The notes beneath the pieces are model-generated. The model was not told the origin of the DNA. It saw only the letters and a program-made list of their open reading frames with translations, and did not search any database. A stretch of 64,000 nt of DNA from contig CM020509.1 in the NCBI GenBank assembly GCA_009823395.1, positions 22,088,199 to 22,152,198 of the forward strand, given 5' to 3'. The position numbers were made by a program, and so were the translations under genes. Source of the DNA: Thamnaconus septentrionalis. Lineage: Eukaryota > Chordata > Actinopteri > Tetraodontiformes > Monacanthidae. This document shows, in pieces, positions 20,666-28,168 of this stretch (the first letter of the stretch is position 1; each line of letters begins with the position of its first letter).

Positions 20666-21151
20666 GTTCTTACTGTGTCTCAGGAGGTCCAGGTTCATTA
20701 CTGAAGTATGGAGGTTCATTTTGGACTGGTGACTCTTCAGAGACTCCCAGCTGGACCCTGGAGACTCTGCTCTCTTTCTCTTGTATTGAACTCTGCAACA
20801 CAAACATTGATGTCTGTGTTTAAAACATGATTCTTTCATCAATGATCTGCTGAGAGTCATTAATAAATCTCCACACACTGCTGTTTCCAGTCAGGTTGAA
20901 GAAAGAGGGTTGTTCCTCTCACATCAGGTTCCAGTTTTTCCAGAGGACCAACTGTTTGAACAGTGAGTCAAACAGCAGTTCCAGTTACTGAGTCACTCTT
21001 ATTGTTCTTACCGTGTCTCAGGAGGTCCAGGTTCATTACTGAAGTCTGGAGGAAGAAGTTTGGACTGGTGACTCTTCAGAGACACACAGCTGGACCCTGG
21101 AGACGCTGCTGCTCCGTCCTCCTCTTCCTCCACTCGAACACTCATCTTGAG
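9517..21151 (-). CDS. NLR-A: fish NLRC-type FISNA-NACHT-LRR receptor gene
   Basis: This is a multi-exon minus-strand gene for a cytosolic nucleotide-binding leucine-rich repeat sensor of the expanded fish NLRC3/NLRP12-like class. Proposed coding exons in transcript order are 21145-21012, 20792-20674, 20295-20201, 19999-18234 (FISNA-NACHT), 17531-17370, 16765-16592, 15527-15354, 11995-11823, 10630-10457, 10094-9921 and a terminal exon 9535-9517. A 5' UTR exon ends at 21300. Exon phases agree through the NACHT and LRR parts. Two oddities are a one-base-short second exon, which the choice between two adjacent NACHT acceptors can compensate, and a one-base deletion in the fourth LRR exon. No PYD, CARD or B30.2 domain is seen. 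Introns are full of repeats. It is the most intact NLR in the window, though the LRR frameshift would truncate full-length protein unless that exon is skipped. Confidence 0.8.
9921..10094 (-). CDS. NLR-A LRR exon 6 (last LRR)
   Basis: 174 nt, symmetric phase 2, acceptor TTTATTCAG and donor GTCAGT. It encodes [20 protein letters not shown], then [19 protein letters not shown], then [15 protein letters not shown]. The second repeat ([14 protein letters not shown]) differs from the usual [14 protein letters not shown]. That variant is also at the last LRR position in NLR-B (31755) and NLR-C (50367), so it marks the terminal LRR module. It is open. Confidence 0.85.
10457..10630 (-). CDS. NLR-A LRR exon 5
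   Basis: 174-nt phase-symmetric exon encoding [39 protein letters not shown] and a second repeat ending CKLETLR. Splice sites match the other LRR exons. It is open. Confidence 0.87.
10740..11760. other. repeat-rich intron of NLR-A
   Basis: Intron between LRR exons 4 and 5. The part 11340-11755 is alignable, inverted, with 30380-30660 in NLR-B (for example TTGATCCAGGATAACCAAGA and the end CTGCAACAGGGCCC), so it predates the A/B split. The stretch 10745-11130 is absent from NLR-B and looks like a later insertion; it encodes fragments that I do not recognise. Neither part has clear termini. Confidence 0.45.
11823..11995 (-). pseudogene. NLR-A LRR exon 4, frameshifted
   Basis: Same splice context as the other LRR exons but 173 nt instead of 174. 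Codons before the lesion read [20 protein letters not shown] and an [10 protein letters not shown] repeat. One A is missing from the AAAA run next to CCACTCAGC near 11860, and downstream the second repeat continues in another frame ([13 protein letters not shown]). Inclusion of the exon would shift the frame of everything after it; skipping it would not. A one-base homopolymer error in the assembly is an alternative explanation. Confidence 0.75.
13108..14586. mobile_element. nested hAT element (middle of three)
   Basis: Termini TAGGGCTGGGCA and its inverse TGCCCAGCCCTA bound it. Flanks are a perfect 8-bp direct repeat ATTTATAT (13100-13107 and 14587-14594). Sub-terminal TTAATCGC-like repeats are present. 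No transposase is readable, so it is non-autonomous. Confidence 0.9.
13623..14491. mobile_element. nested hAT element (innermost)
   Basis: Termini TAGGGAGGGCGATATGG and the inverted ATATATCGCCCATCCCTA. The flanking octamers CTCACAGC (13615-13622) and CTCAGGGC (14492-14499) agree at six of eight bases, consistent with an old hAT target duplication. It sits wholly inside the middle element and contains only short unrecognised frames. Confidence 0.75.
14982..15216. other. remainder of the intron insertion
   Basis: This sequence lies between the right end of the outer hAT and the point where the NLR intron resumes (TTAGACCCAGTTTCAATC at about 15217). It is absent from the paralogous introns and has no identified family. 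It suggests the outermost insertion was a still larger element or a compound event. Confidence 0.4.
15354..15527 (-). CDS. NLR-A LRR exon 3
   Basis: 174-nt phase-symmetric exon encoding [39 protein letters not shown] and a repeat ending CKLETLR. The second LRR asparagine position reads GSQ instead of GNQ, a small departure from consensus. It is open, with a normal donor. Confidence 0.86.
15752..16458 (-). repeat. TTAA-type MITE-like repeat in NLR-A intron
   Basis: Inverted full copy of the 47-745 element, with AGGTTCAGTGTGTAAAATC at one end and GGTTTTACACACTG at the other. It lies between LRR exons 2 and 3 and shows that the intron was duplicated, inverted, together with its repeat. Confidence 0.6.
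16592..16765 (-). CDS. NLR-A LRR exon 2
   Basis: 174-nt exon encoding [39 protein letters not shown] and a repeat ending [10 protein letters not shown]. The upstream intron contains the block near 16790-16850 (GAAATGACTCTTAATATGAC on the minus strand) also found in front of LRR exon 2 of NLR-B and NLR-C. That makes these exons positional orthologues. It is open. Confidence 0.87.
17370..17531 (-). CDS. NLR-A LRR exon 1 (distinct type)
   Basis: 162-nt phase-symmetric exon joined directly after the NACHT exon. It encodes [39 protein letters not shown] and [15 protein letters not shown]. It is a different LRR subtype from the 174-nt exons and occurs once per gene, at 29494 in NLR-B and 49072 in NLR-C. 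Acceptor TTCATTCAG and donor GTCAGTTCC are good. Confidence 0.88.
17563..17890. repeat. (ATC)n triplet repeat in NLR-A intron
   Basis: About 330 nt of imperfect CAT/CAC/CGT triplets. NLR-C has a shorter GAT tract in the equivalent intron (48918-49034), so the microsatellite predates their split. Histidine-rich, aspartate-rich and methionine-rich frames across it are low-complexity artefacts. Confidence 0.95.
18190..18221. repeat. (AC)n next to the NACHT-exon donor
   Basis: On the transcript strand this is a (GT)n tract starting about 13 nt after the 5' splice site of the NACHT exon. NLR-C has the same arrangement at 48374-48422. Confidence 0.95.
18234..19999 (-). CDS. NLR-A FISNA-NACHT exon
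   Basis: A single 1766-nt open exon. The first about 70 residues are FISNA-like: [20 protein letters not shown], then [15 protein letters not shown] and a [11 protein letters not shown] motif. The NACHT ATPase follows with Walker A GVAGVGKT (19694-19717) and Walker [13 protein letters not shown] (about 19472-19504). A sensor-like [17 protein letters not shown] lies next, then the winged-helix and superhelical regions with [22 protein letters not shown] and [13 protein letters not shown]. This is the oligomerising nucleotide switch of the receptor and it looks intact. The donor is AAG|GTACGT. The acceptor is either at 20000 or two bases earlier in the transcript (20002), which changes the frame of the upstream exons. 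Confidence 0.93.
20201..20295 (-). CDS. NLR-A putative exon 3 (linker)
   Basis: A 95-nt candidate between ATTCACAG and GTAAGAC. In one frame it encodes an arginine/glycine-rich stretch followed by [16 protein letters not shown]; two frames are open. Its length makes the spliced frame consistent with the FISNA exon whichever of the two adjacent NACHT acceptors is used, provided exon 2 is counted accordingly. NLR-C has no equivalent. Exon status is unproven. Confidence 0.45.
20609..20663. repeat. (AC)n microsatellite
   Basis: About 27 AC units starting about 10 nt beyond the donor of NLR-A exon 2. Confidence 0.95.
20674..20792 (-). CDS. NLR-A exon 2, N-terminal repeat module
   Basis: 119 nt, acceptor TGTTTGTGTTGCAG and donor GTAAGAAC. 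It encodes [18 protein letters not shown], a second copy of the SPGSSxxSLKSxxS motif in exon 1. Paralogous modules are divisible by three (120 nt at 29097 in NLR-B). Here one A seems lost from the AAAA run before TGAACC, so the ending [14 protein letters not shown] is out of frame. Either this is a real frameshift compensated at the next exons or a sequencing error. Confidence 0.65.
21012..21151 (-). CDS. NLR-A exon 2b: start codon and acidic N terminus
   Basis: The acceptor CTCCAG is followed by CTCAAG and ATG at 21145. The coding part is 134 nt, from [19 protein letters not shown] through [10 protein letters not shown] to [11 protein letters not shown], ending in phase 2 at GTAAGAAC. This short, acidic, Ser/Pro-rich N terminus is typical of fish NLRC-like proteins and has no known fold. 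The start is supported by the same ATG context in NLR-B (28023) and NLR-C (45663). Confidence 0.85.
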
Positions 21152-21298
21152 CTGGAGGTCAAACAGGAAGTGAGGCAGTGAGCTCAGAACACTCTGACTT
21201 CCACTTGGGAGCGAGAGAACAGGAAGAAATCAACCAGACTGAAGTCACATTGTTGACTACTGACACACTGAATGAGTTATTCAGTCAGTCAGGACTCA

Positions 21299-21299
<1 letters not shown>

Positions 21300-21339
<40 letters not shown>

Positions 21340-21480
21340 GTCACCTCAAAATGGAGTCTGACCCAGAACAACTTTCACTTTCAGCTTCTCTTCCTGCTAC
21401 TGCTGCTCACTGTGGCTCCTCCCATCCAGCCGCCTCAACTGCTCCCACACTTCCAGGAAGTCACATGATGCTGTGTTTGT
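21300..21480 (-). promoter_or_regulatory. NLR-A promoter and non-coding first exon with CAG tract
   Basis: The non-coding first exon ends in thirteen CAG units directly joined to a consensus donor (CAG|GTGAGT at 21300/21299). Upstream on the minus strand are CAGACTCCATTTTG and a perfect GAAAGTGAAAGT. The same block recurs at 24490-24601, 27600-27731, 42300-42472 and 45370-45475, always followed by CAG|GTGAGT or a close variant. The transcription start is not determined. Confidence 0.65.
21371..21382 (-). promoter_or_regulatory. interferon-stimulated response element (ISRE)
   Basis: GAAAGTGAAAGT on the minus strand matches the ISRE/IRF consensus GAAANNGAAA exactly. It lies about 70 bp upstream of the first-exon donor of NLR-A. 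In the spacer copies the first GAAA is TAAA (CTAAAGTGAAACAG near 24533 and 27663), and in NLR-C the motif is lost. Confidence 0.65.
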
Positions 21481-21483
21481 GTG

Positions 21484-21530
21484 AGTGAGAGAGAGAGAGA
21501 TAGAGAGAGAGTGAGAGAGAGTGAGAAAGT
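21484..21530. repeat. (GA)n low-complexity tract
   Basis: Imperfect GAGA run upstream of the NLR-A promoter. The inverted spacer copies have an AC microsatellite here instead. Confidence 0.9.
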
Positions 21531-22599
21531 GCATACGTGTGTGTGTTCTTCTTGTGACGTTTTATCTGGCAGTTAGCGCCCCATTCTAGGGAGCATTAGC
21601 GCCACCTCCGGTCTGTAACCTTGAAGACAATCAAAAGGTGCTCCTATTAATTCTGTGTTGTGTAGAAAGTCAAAGCAATGCTTGGAGACTTCCTTCAGCT
21701 CCACTCTTCACTAGATTTTCTCAGGCGACGTGGACCCTCTTCTCCTCTCCTGCCCACATCTTCCACACATTCAACTGCTCCACACTGTTCACACTTCCCA
21801 TCCACATGCTGGACTCCTGTCTGGAGAGTCTTAGCCTTGCTGTTGTCTCAATCTTGATTTGTTTATTTCATTTATTTTTAGCATTATTATTATTTTGACA
21901 TAGTTTTTCTATTTGGTGGAAATGTCTTGTTGGCAGGGCAGAAAGATCAACTCCCCAGTATGATACAACTGATCTCAGTGGCAGAACTCGGAGCTGCGAG
22001 GACCGACACGTCATAGGAACGTTCGAAGGTTCAAGGCCACATTTGAACACATTGTGTTTCTTATTGACATATTATTAGAAACACAATGTGTGTCTAAAAT
22101 ATCTGGCTGTTAATCAATGTGTTATTTTTTCAGCGGGTGTTCATTTTTCTGTAAAGTCTGGAGTAGAAGGTAGTTTTGACTATTTTTTTTTTTTTTGAAA
22201 AAAATACTGTTATCATTGGGATGTTTTTTCACAAACATTTGAATTGCACTATAAAGGTTGATGACTTGAAAATGAATTGAATTATGATGACTGTCATTTA
22301 TATTGACTGCAGAGGGAACGCTGAAGAACAGAGAAGGATGTTTGGCTTTTAGGACCAGCAGCACAGACCAACAGACTCAGCTCCTCTATCTGTCCATGCT
22401 GGTCTCCAGTACCATCCATTCTCCCTTTACAGAGCCAAAAGCTTCTCCAGATGCCATCCAAGCTGTTATCCAGGCCGCCTTTCATGGCAGGAAGCACCAC
22501 CCCCACTGTCTGAGAGCCACCAGCTCTGCCCACCTCAAAAATCATCAAGTAGATGATATATTTCTATATGGAGTGACTCACTATCATTCACTCACCATC

Positions 22600-22900
22600 A
22601 CATCTGGAGACAACTGTTGACTCTCTCATTCCAGCAGGAAATGATTGATCAGTTCATCTTCATCACGTCTCAGTATCAGTCCAACACACTCTGTGTTGAC
22701 ATTGAGACCATATGTGACGGAGAGTCTGCTTCTCATCACCAGTGACTCCATCATCTCCACTCAACAGCAGTGAATGTCTCTGATGATGCGTTCAAGGACT
22801 GAAGTGTGAGTACTGACTTCTGCCGTCTCTTCTTCCTCAGATGGAAGTGATGTGTTCATGTTGAGGGAGGATCACTTGGTCCTGAGGATGGGGGAGGGCT
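22600..22900 (+). pseudogene. decayed NLR 3' end (unit 1)
   Basis: From CAGTTCATCTTCATCA through TCAGTATCAGTCCAACAC to GATGATGCGTTCAAGGAC and the acceptor TCTCTTCTTCCTCAG, this follows the intron before the NLR terminal exon (compare 50720-50930). The terminal exon itself has diverged (ATGGAAGTGATG instead of GTGGCAGGATG). No LRR exon precedes it. It is evidence that another NLR once stood here. Confidence 0.65.
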
Positions 22901-23362
22901 CTTCCAGAGTGCAGCCAGTAGGGGGCATGAGAGGCTCGGCCTCCTTGTTGTCCTCAGGAGCTGACAGGAAGTGTCACATCCCTCAACAAGTGTCCTGTCT
23001 CATCAGGTCAGGGAGAAACAGGTGCAGCTCTTCAAAGAGGAAATCACATTTTTCTCACCGTCATCATGGACTGCCAACAAGTTATGGCAACTGTAGTTCT
23101 GTAAAGAGCCGCCAGGGGGCGCCCTGAAGTCAAAACTACCTTCTACTCCAGACTTTACAGAAAATGAACACATGCTGAAAAAAAAATCACATATTGATTA
23201 ACAGCCAGCTATTTTACACAGGTCACAGCTAATATATGTCAATAAGAAATATAATGTGTTCAAATGTGGCCTTGAACTATTAAACGCCCTATGACAGGTC
23301 GGTCCTCGCAGCTCCGAGTTCTGCCTTCCTTTCTCATGAACCTGCGCCTTCCTCCATAATAC

Positions 23363-24001
23363 GGGCGCCTGCTTGTAAAGTTCTACATGCTTAAAATAAC
23401 AGCAACATTTGTTTCGTGACAGCCACCAAAACGGCTCTGCCGATGTTTTCTGCCAGCGCGAGTCGGACATGTTAGCAGTGTATGCATGACCACGGCTGTG
23501 GAGGCCAGCGAAGAGGTTCATGAGCCACACCCTGGTGGCTGGTTGTAGGGGCTACAGGTCGTAAGTCCCGCACAAAACTAAGTGACACTAAACACTCAAG
23601 GTACTGTAAAATATAGTTTCTCCAAACAGGTTTGTCATTTTGGGTACTTATAATCACCGTAATCTATGTCCAAGAGGCAGCTTCTCCAGAAAGATAGTTG
23701 TTTATTCGTTATTTGACACTAAAAACAGAGTTCAACATCACGAGCTTTTATTGTGGTACTTCCAGTTGCCGGCAGCTTGAATTTGTATATTAGCTAAATG
23801 TTTAGTTTCACCCGAAACATTTAGGTGTAACATTTAGATTTAACATTTCGATTTCGATTTCACATTTAGATTTAAAGTGTTAAATGCTAAAAAAGTGACT
23901 TACAAAAATGCACACAAAATGTTTATAAAACATGATTTGAAGCTAAATGTGACAAATGTTGCTATTATTTTAAGCATGAGAAACTTTACAAACAACGCCC
24001 C
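23363..24001. mobile_element. TIR element in spacer unit 1
   Basis: Inverted ends of about 48 bp pair GTTTGTAAAG and CATGCTTAAAATAACAGCAA with the inverse near 23954-24001. ATAC flanks both ends. The interior of about 540 nt is non-coding. It sits inside one arm of the larger palindrome and is missing from the other arm (near 21975), so it inserted after the palindrome formed. Confidence 0.6.
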
Positions 24002-24392
24002 ATACAATGCAACCATCAGTTGTATCATACTGGGAGTTGATCTTTCTGCCATGCCAACATGAATGAATGAAAACAATGAATGAAAATCAAGATTGAGACA
24101 ACAGCGAGGCTGAGACTCTCCAGACAGGAGTCCAGCATGTGGATGGGAAGTGTGAACAGTGTGGAGCAGTTTAATGTGTGGAAGATGTGGGCAGGAGAGG
24201 AGAAGAGGCTCCACGCCGCTTGAGAAAATCTACTGAAGAGTGGAGCTGAAGGAAGTCTCCAAGCATTGCTTTGACTTTCTACACAACACAGAATTAATAG
24301 GGAGCACCTTTGATTTTCTTCAAGGTTACAGACCGTAGGATGTAATGCTCCCTATAATGGGGAGCAAACTGCCTGATAGTATGTCACAAGAA

Positions 24393-24393
24393 G

Positions 24394-24426
<33 letters not shown>
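24393..24426. repeat. (AC)n microsatellite
   Basis: About 17 AC units upstream of the promoter copy in unit 1; unit 2 has the counterpart at 27528-27558. Confidence 0.95.
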
Positions 24427-24430
<4 letters not shown>

Positions 24431-24489
24431 TTGTGCACTTTGTCTCTCTCTCTCACTTCCACACACACAAGGCATCATGTGACTTCCTA

Positions 24490-24601
24490 TAATGGTAAGG
24501 GCCACAGTGAGCAGCAGAAACAGGAAAAGAAGCCTAAAGTGAAACAGGTTTTGTGTCAGGCTCCATTTTGAAGCTGCCAGCAGCAGCAGCAGCAGCAGCA
24601 G
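24490..24601 (+). promoter_or_regulatory. orphan NLR promoter/first-exon copy (unit 1)
   Basis: CCTAAAGTGAAACAGGTTTT, CAGGCTCCATTTTG and eight CAG units joined to GTGAGTCCTGAC reproduce the NLR first exon and its donor. The following intron runs to about 24848, where the tandem junction replaces the expected coding exon. It is therefore a promoter copy with no attached gene. Confidence 0.6.
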
Positions 24602-25729
24602 GTGAGTCCTGACTGACTAAACACCTCATCTAATGTGACGCTAGTCAACTTTTATCAATCAACTTTTATTTGTACAGCGCTAAATCACATCCAAAACGTC
24701 TCAAAGAGCTTTGAACTTATCAGAGAAAAAGAAGCAACTGGGCCCCAGAGAGCAGCAGAGTGCGACAATGGCCAGGGAAGAGGAGTCAACAAAATATGAC
24801 TTCAGTCTGGTTGATTTCTTCCTGCTCCTCTACAGCTCCAAGTGGAAGTTTTCTCAGGCGATCGTGGACCCTCTTCTCCTCTCCTGCCCACATCTTTCCA
24901 CACATTCAACTGCTCCACAATGTTCACACTTCCCATCCACATGCTGGACTCCTGTCTGGAGAGTCTTAGCCTTGCTGTTGTCTCAATCTTGATTTGTTTA
25001 TTTCATTTATTTTAGCATTATTATTATTTTGACATAGTTTTTCTGTTTGGTGGAAATGTCTTGTTGGCAGTGGGCAGAAAGATCAACTCCCAGTATGATA
25101 CAACTGATCTCAGTGGCAGAACTTCCGGAGCTGCGAGGGACCGACACGTCATAGGAACGTTTCAAGGTTCAAGGCCACATTTGAACACATTGTGTTTCTT
25201 ATTGACATATTATTAGAAACACAATGTGTGTCTAAATATCTGGCTGTTAATCAATGTGTTATTTTTTTCAGCGGGTGTTCATTTTCTGTAAAGTCTGGAG
25301 TAGAAGGTAGTTTTGACTATTTTTTTTTTTGAAAAAAAATACTGTTATCATTGGGATGTTTTTTCACAAACATTTGAATTGCACTATAAAGGTTGATGAC
25401 TTGAAAATGAATTGAATTATGATGACTGTCATTTATATTGACTGCAGAGGAACGCTGAAGAACAGAGAAGGATGTTTGGCTTTTAGGACCAGCAGCACAG
25501 ACCAACAGACTCAGCTCCTCTATCTGTCCATGCTGGTCTCCAGTACCATCCATTCTCCTTTACAGAGCCAAAAGCTTCTCCAGATGCCATCAAGCTGTTA
25601 TCAGGCCGCCTTTCATGGCAGGAAGCACCACCCCCACTGTCTGAGAGCCACCAGCTCTGCCCACCTCAAAAATCATCAAGTAGATGATATATTTCTATAT
25701 GGAGTGACTCACTATCATTCACTCACCAT

Positions 25730-26030
25730 CACATCTGGAGACAACTGTTGACTCTCTCATTCCAGCAGGAAATGATTGATCAGTTCATCTTCATCACGTC
25801 TCAGTATCAGTCCAACACACTCTGTGTTGACATTGAGACCATATGTGACGGAGAGTCTGCTTCTCATCACCAGTGACTCCATCATCTCCACTCAACAGCA
25901 GTGAATGTCTCTGATGATGCGTTCAAGGACTGAAGTGTGAGTACTGACTTCTGCCGTCTCTTCTTCCTCAGATGGAAGTGATGTGTTCATGTTGAGGAGG
26001 ATCACTTGGTCCTGAGGATGGGGAGGGCTC
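25730..26030 (+). pseudogene. decayed NLR 3' end (unit 2)
   Basis: Duplicate of 22600-22900, with the same acceptor TCTCTTCTTCCTCAG and diverged terminal exon. Confidence 0.6.
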
Positions 26031-26490
26031 TTCCAGAGTGCAGCCAGTAGGGGCATGAGAGAGCTCGGCCTCCTTGTTGTCCTCAGGAGCTGACAGGAAG
26101 TGTCACATCCTCAACAAGTGTCCTGTCTCATCAGGTCAGGGAGAAACAGGTGCAGCTCTTCAAAGAGGAAATCACATTTTCTCACCGTCATCATGGACTG
26201 CCAACAAGTTATGGCAACTGTAGTTCTGTAAAGAGCCGCCAGGGGGCGCCCTGAAGTCAAAACTACCTTCTACTCCAGACTTTACAGAAAAATGAACACA
26301 TGCTGAAAAAAATCACATATTGATTAACAGCCAGCTATTTTACACAGGTCACAGCTAATATATGTCAATAAGAAATATAATGTGTTCAAATGTGGCCTTG
26401 AACTATTAAACGTTCCTATGACAGGTCGGTCCTCGCAGCTCCGAGTTCTGCCTTCCTCTTCTCATGAACCTGCGCCTTCCTCCATAATAC

Positions 26491-27130
26491 GGGGCGCCGT
26501 TTGTAAAGTTCTACATGCTTAAAATAACAGCAACATTTGTTTCGTACAGCCACCAAAACGGCTCTGCCGATGTTTTCTGCCAGCGTCGAGTCGGACATGT
26601 TAGCAGTGTATGCATGACCACGGCTGTGGAGGCCAGCGCAGGTTCATGAGCCACACCCTGGTGGCTGGTTGTAGGGGCTACAGGTCGTAAGTCCCGCACA
26701 AAACTAAGTGACACTAAACACTCAAGGTACTCGTAAAATATAGTTTCTCCAAACAGGTTTGTCATTTTGGGTACTTATAATCACCGTAATCTATGTCCAA
26801 GAGGCAGCTTCTCCAGAAAGATAGTTGTTTATTCGTTATTTGACACTAAAAACAGAGTTCAACATCGCCGAGCTTTTATTGTGGTACTTCCAGTTGCCGG
26901 CAGCTTGAATTTGCATATTAGCTAAATGTTTAGTTTCACCCGAAACATTTAGGTGTAACATTTAGATTTAACATTTCGATTTCGATTTCACATTTAGATT
27001 TAAAGTGTTAAATGTGCTAAAAAGTGACTTACAAAAATGCACACAAATGTTTATAAAACATGATTTGAAGCTAAATGTGACAAAATGTTGCTATTATTTT
27101 AAGCATGAGAAACTTTACAAACAACGCCCC
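26491..27130. mobile_element. TIR element in spacer unit 2
   Basis: Duplicate of 23363-24001 with cleaner ends: GGGGCGCCGTTTGTAAAG at the left and CTTTACAAACAACGCCCC at the right, again flanked by ATAC. The family is unknown. Confidence 0.6.
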
Positions 27131-27526
27131 ATACAATGCAACCATCAGTTGTATCATACTGGGGAGTTGATCTTTCTGCCATGCCAACATGAATGAATGA
27201 AAACAATGAATGAAAATCAAGATTGAGACAACAGCGAGGCTGAGACTCTCCAGACAGGAGTCCAGCATGTGGATGGGAAGTGTGAACAGTGTGGAGCAGT
27301 TTAATGTGTGGAAGATGTGGGCAGGAGAGGAGAAGAGGCTCCACGTCGCCTGAGAAAATCTACTGAAGAGTGGAGCTGAAGGAAGTCTCCAAGCATTGCT
27401 TTGACTTTCTACACAACACAGAATTAATAGGAGCACCTTTTGATTTTCTTCAAGGTTACAGACCGTAGGTGGTGCTAATGCTCCCTATAATGGGGAGCAA
27501 ACTGCCCGATAGTATGTCACAAGAAG

Positions 27527-27527
<1 letters not shown>

Positions 27528-27558
<31 letters not shown>
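27528..27558. repeat. (AC)n microsatellite
   Basis: About 15 AC units upstream of the NLR-B promoter. Confidence 0.95.
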
Positions 27559-27561
<3 letters not shown>

Positions 27562-27599
27562 TTGTGCACTTTGTCTCTCTCTCACTTCCACACACACAA

Positions 27600-27731
27600 G
27601 GCATCATGTGACTTCCTATAATGGTAAGGGCCACAGTGAGCAGCAGAAACAGGAAAAGAAGCCTAAAGTGAAACAGGTTTTGTGTCAGGCTCCATTTTGA
27701 AGCGTTGCAGCAGCAGCAGCAGCAGCAGCAG
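27600..27731 (+). promoter_or_regulatory. NLR-B promoter and non-coding first exon
   Basis: CCTAAAGTGAAACAGGTTTT (a degenerate ISRE), CAGGCTCCATTTTG and eight CAG units end at a consensus donor (CAG|GTGAGT at 27731/27732). The intron then runs about 285 nt to the acceptor CTCCAG before the start codon. The layout mirrors NLR-A on the other strand. Confidence 0.6.
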
Positions 27732-28016
27732 GTGAGTCCTGACTGACTAAACACCTCATCTAATGTGACGCTAGTCAACTTTTTATCAATCAACTTTTAT
27801 TTGTACAGCGCTAAATCACATCCAAAAACGTCTCAAAGAGCTTTGAACGATCAGAGAAAAAGAAGCAACTGGGCCCCCAGAGCAGCAGAGTGCGACAATG
27901 GCCAGGAGGAGTCAACAATGTGACTTCAGTCTGGTTGATTTCTTCCTGTTCTCTCGCTCCCAAGTGGAAGTCAGAGTGTTCGGAGCTCACTGCCTCACTT
28001 CCTGTTTGACCTCCAG

Positions 28017-28156
28017 CTCAAGATGAGTGTTCGAGTGGAGGAAGAGGAGGACGGAGGAGCAGCGTCTCCAGGGTTCAGCTGTGTGTCTCTGAAGAGTCAC
28101 CACTCCAGACTTGAACCTCTAAACTTCAGTAATGAACCTGGACCTCCTGAGACACA
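28017..28156 (+). CDS. NLR-B first coding exon
   Basis: ATG at 28023 after CTCCAG and CTCAAG. It encodes [29 protein letters not shown] and [11 protein letters not shown], with 134 coding nt in phase 2 and donor GTAAGAAC. It is almost identical to the NLR-A exon at 21012-21151 on the other strand. It is open. Confidence 0.83.
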
Positions 28157-28168
28157 GTAAGAACACTG

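Larger units (their letters stand above)
21716..24848. repeat. tandem spacer duplication, unit 1
   Basis: A 3133-nt unit repeated head-to-tail as 24849-27970. The junction is AAGTGGAAG followed by TTTTCTCAGGCG. Within the unit, 21716-21890 is inverted against 24075-24235, and 21985-22180 is inverted against 23125-23330, so the unit is a nested imperfect palindrome. It contains a decayed NLR 3' end (22600-22900), a TIR element (23363-24001) and a copy of the NLR promoter (24490-24601). No intact gene was found in it. Confidence 0.9.
24849..27970. repeat. tandem spacer duplication, unit 2
   Basis: A 3122-nt second copy of 21716-24848. Differences by eye are mostly single-base insertions or deletions in short homopolymers (for example GGGGGAGGG against GGGGAGGG), with few substitutions. 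Unit 2 runs on into the NLR-B first coding exon. Confidence 0.9.

Noticed and set aside
22303..22620. 105-codon frame in spacer unit 1 (and 25419-25751 in unit 2)
   Set aside because: Different frames are open in the two near-identical units because of indels, there is no domain, and it overlaps NLR 3' debris.
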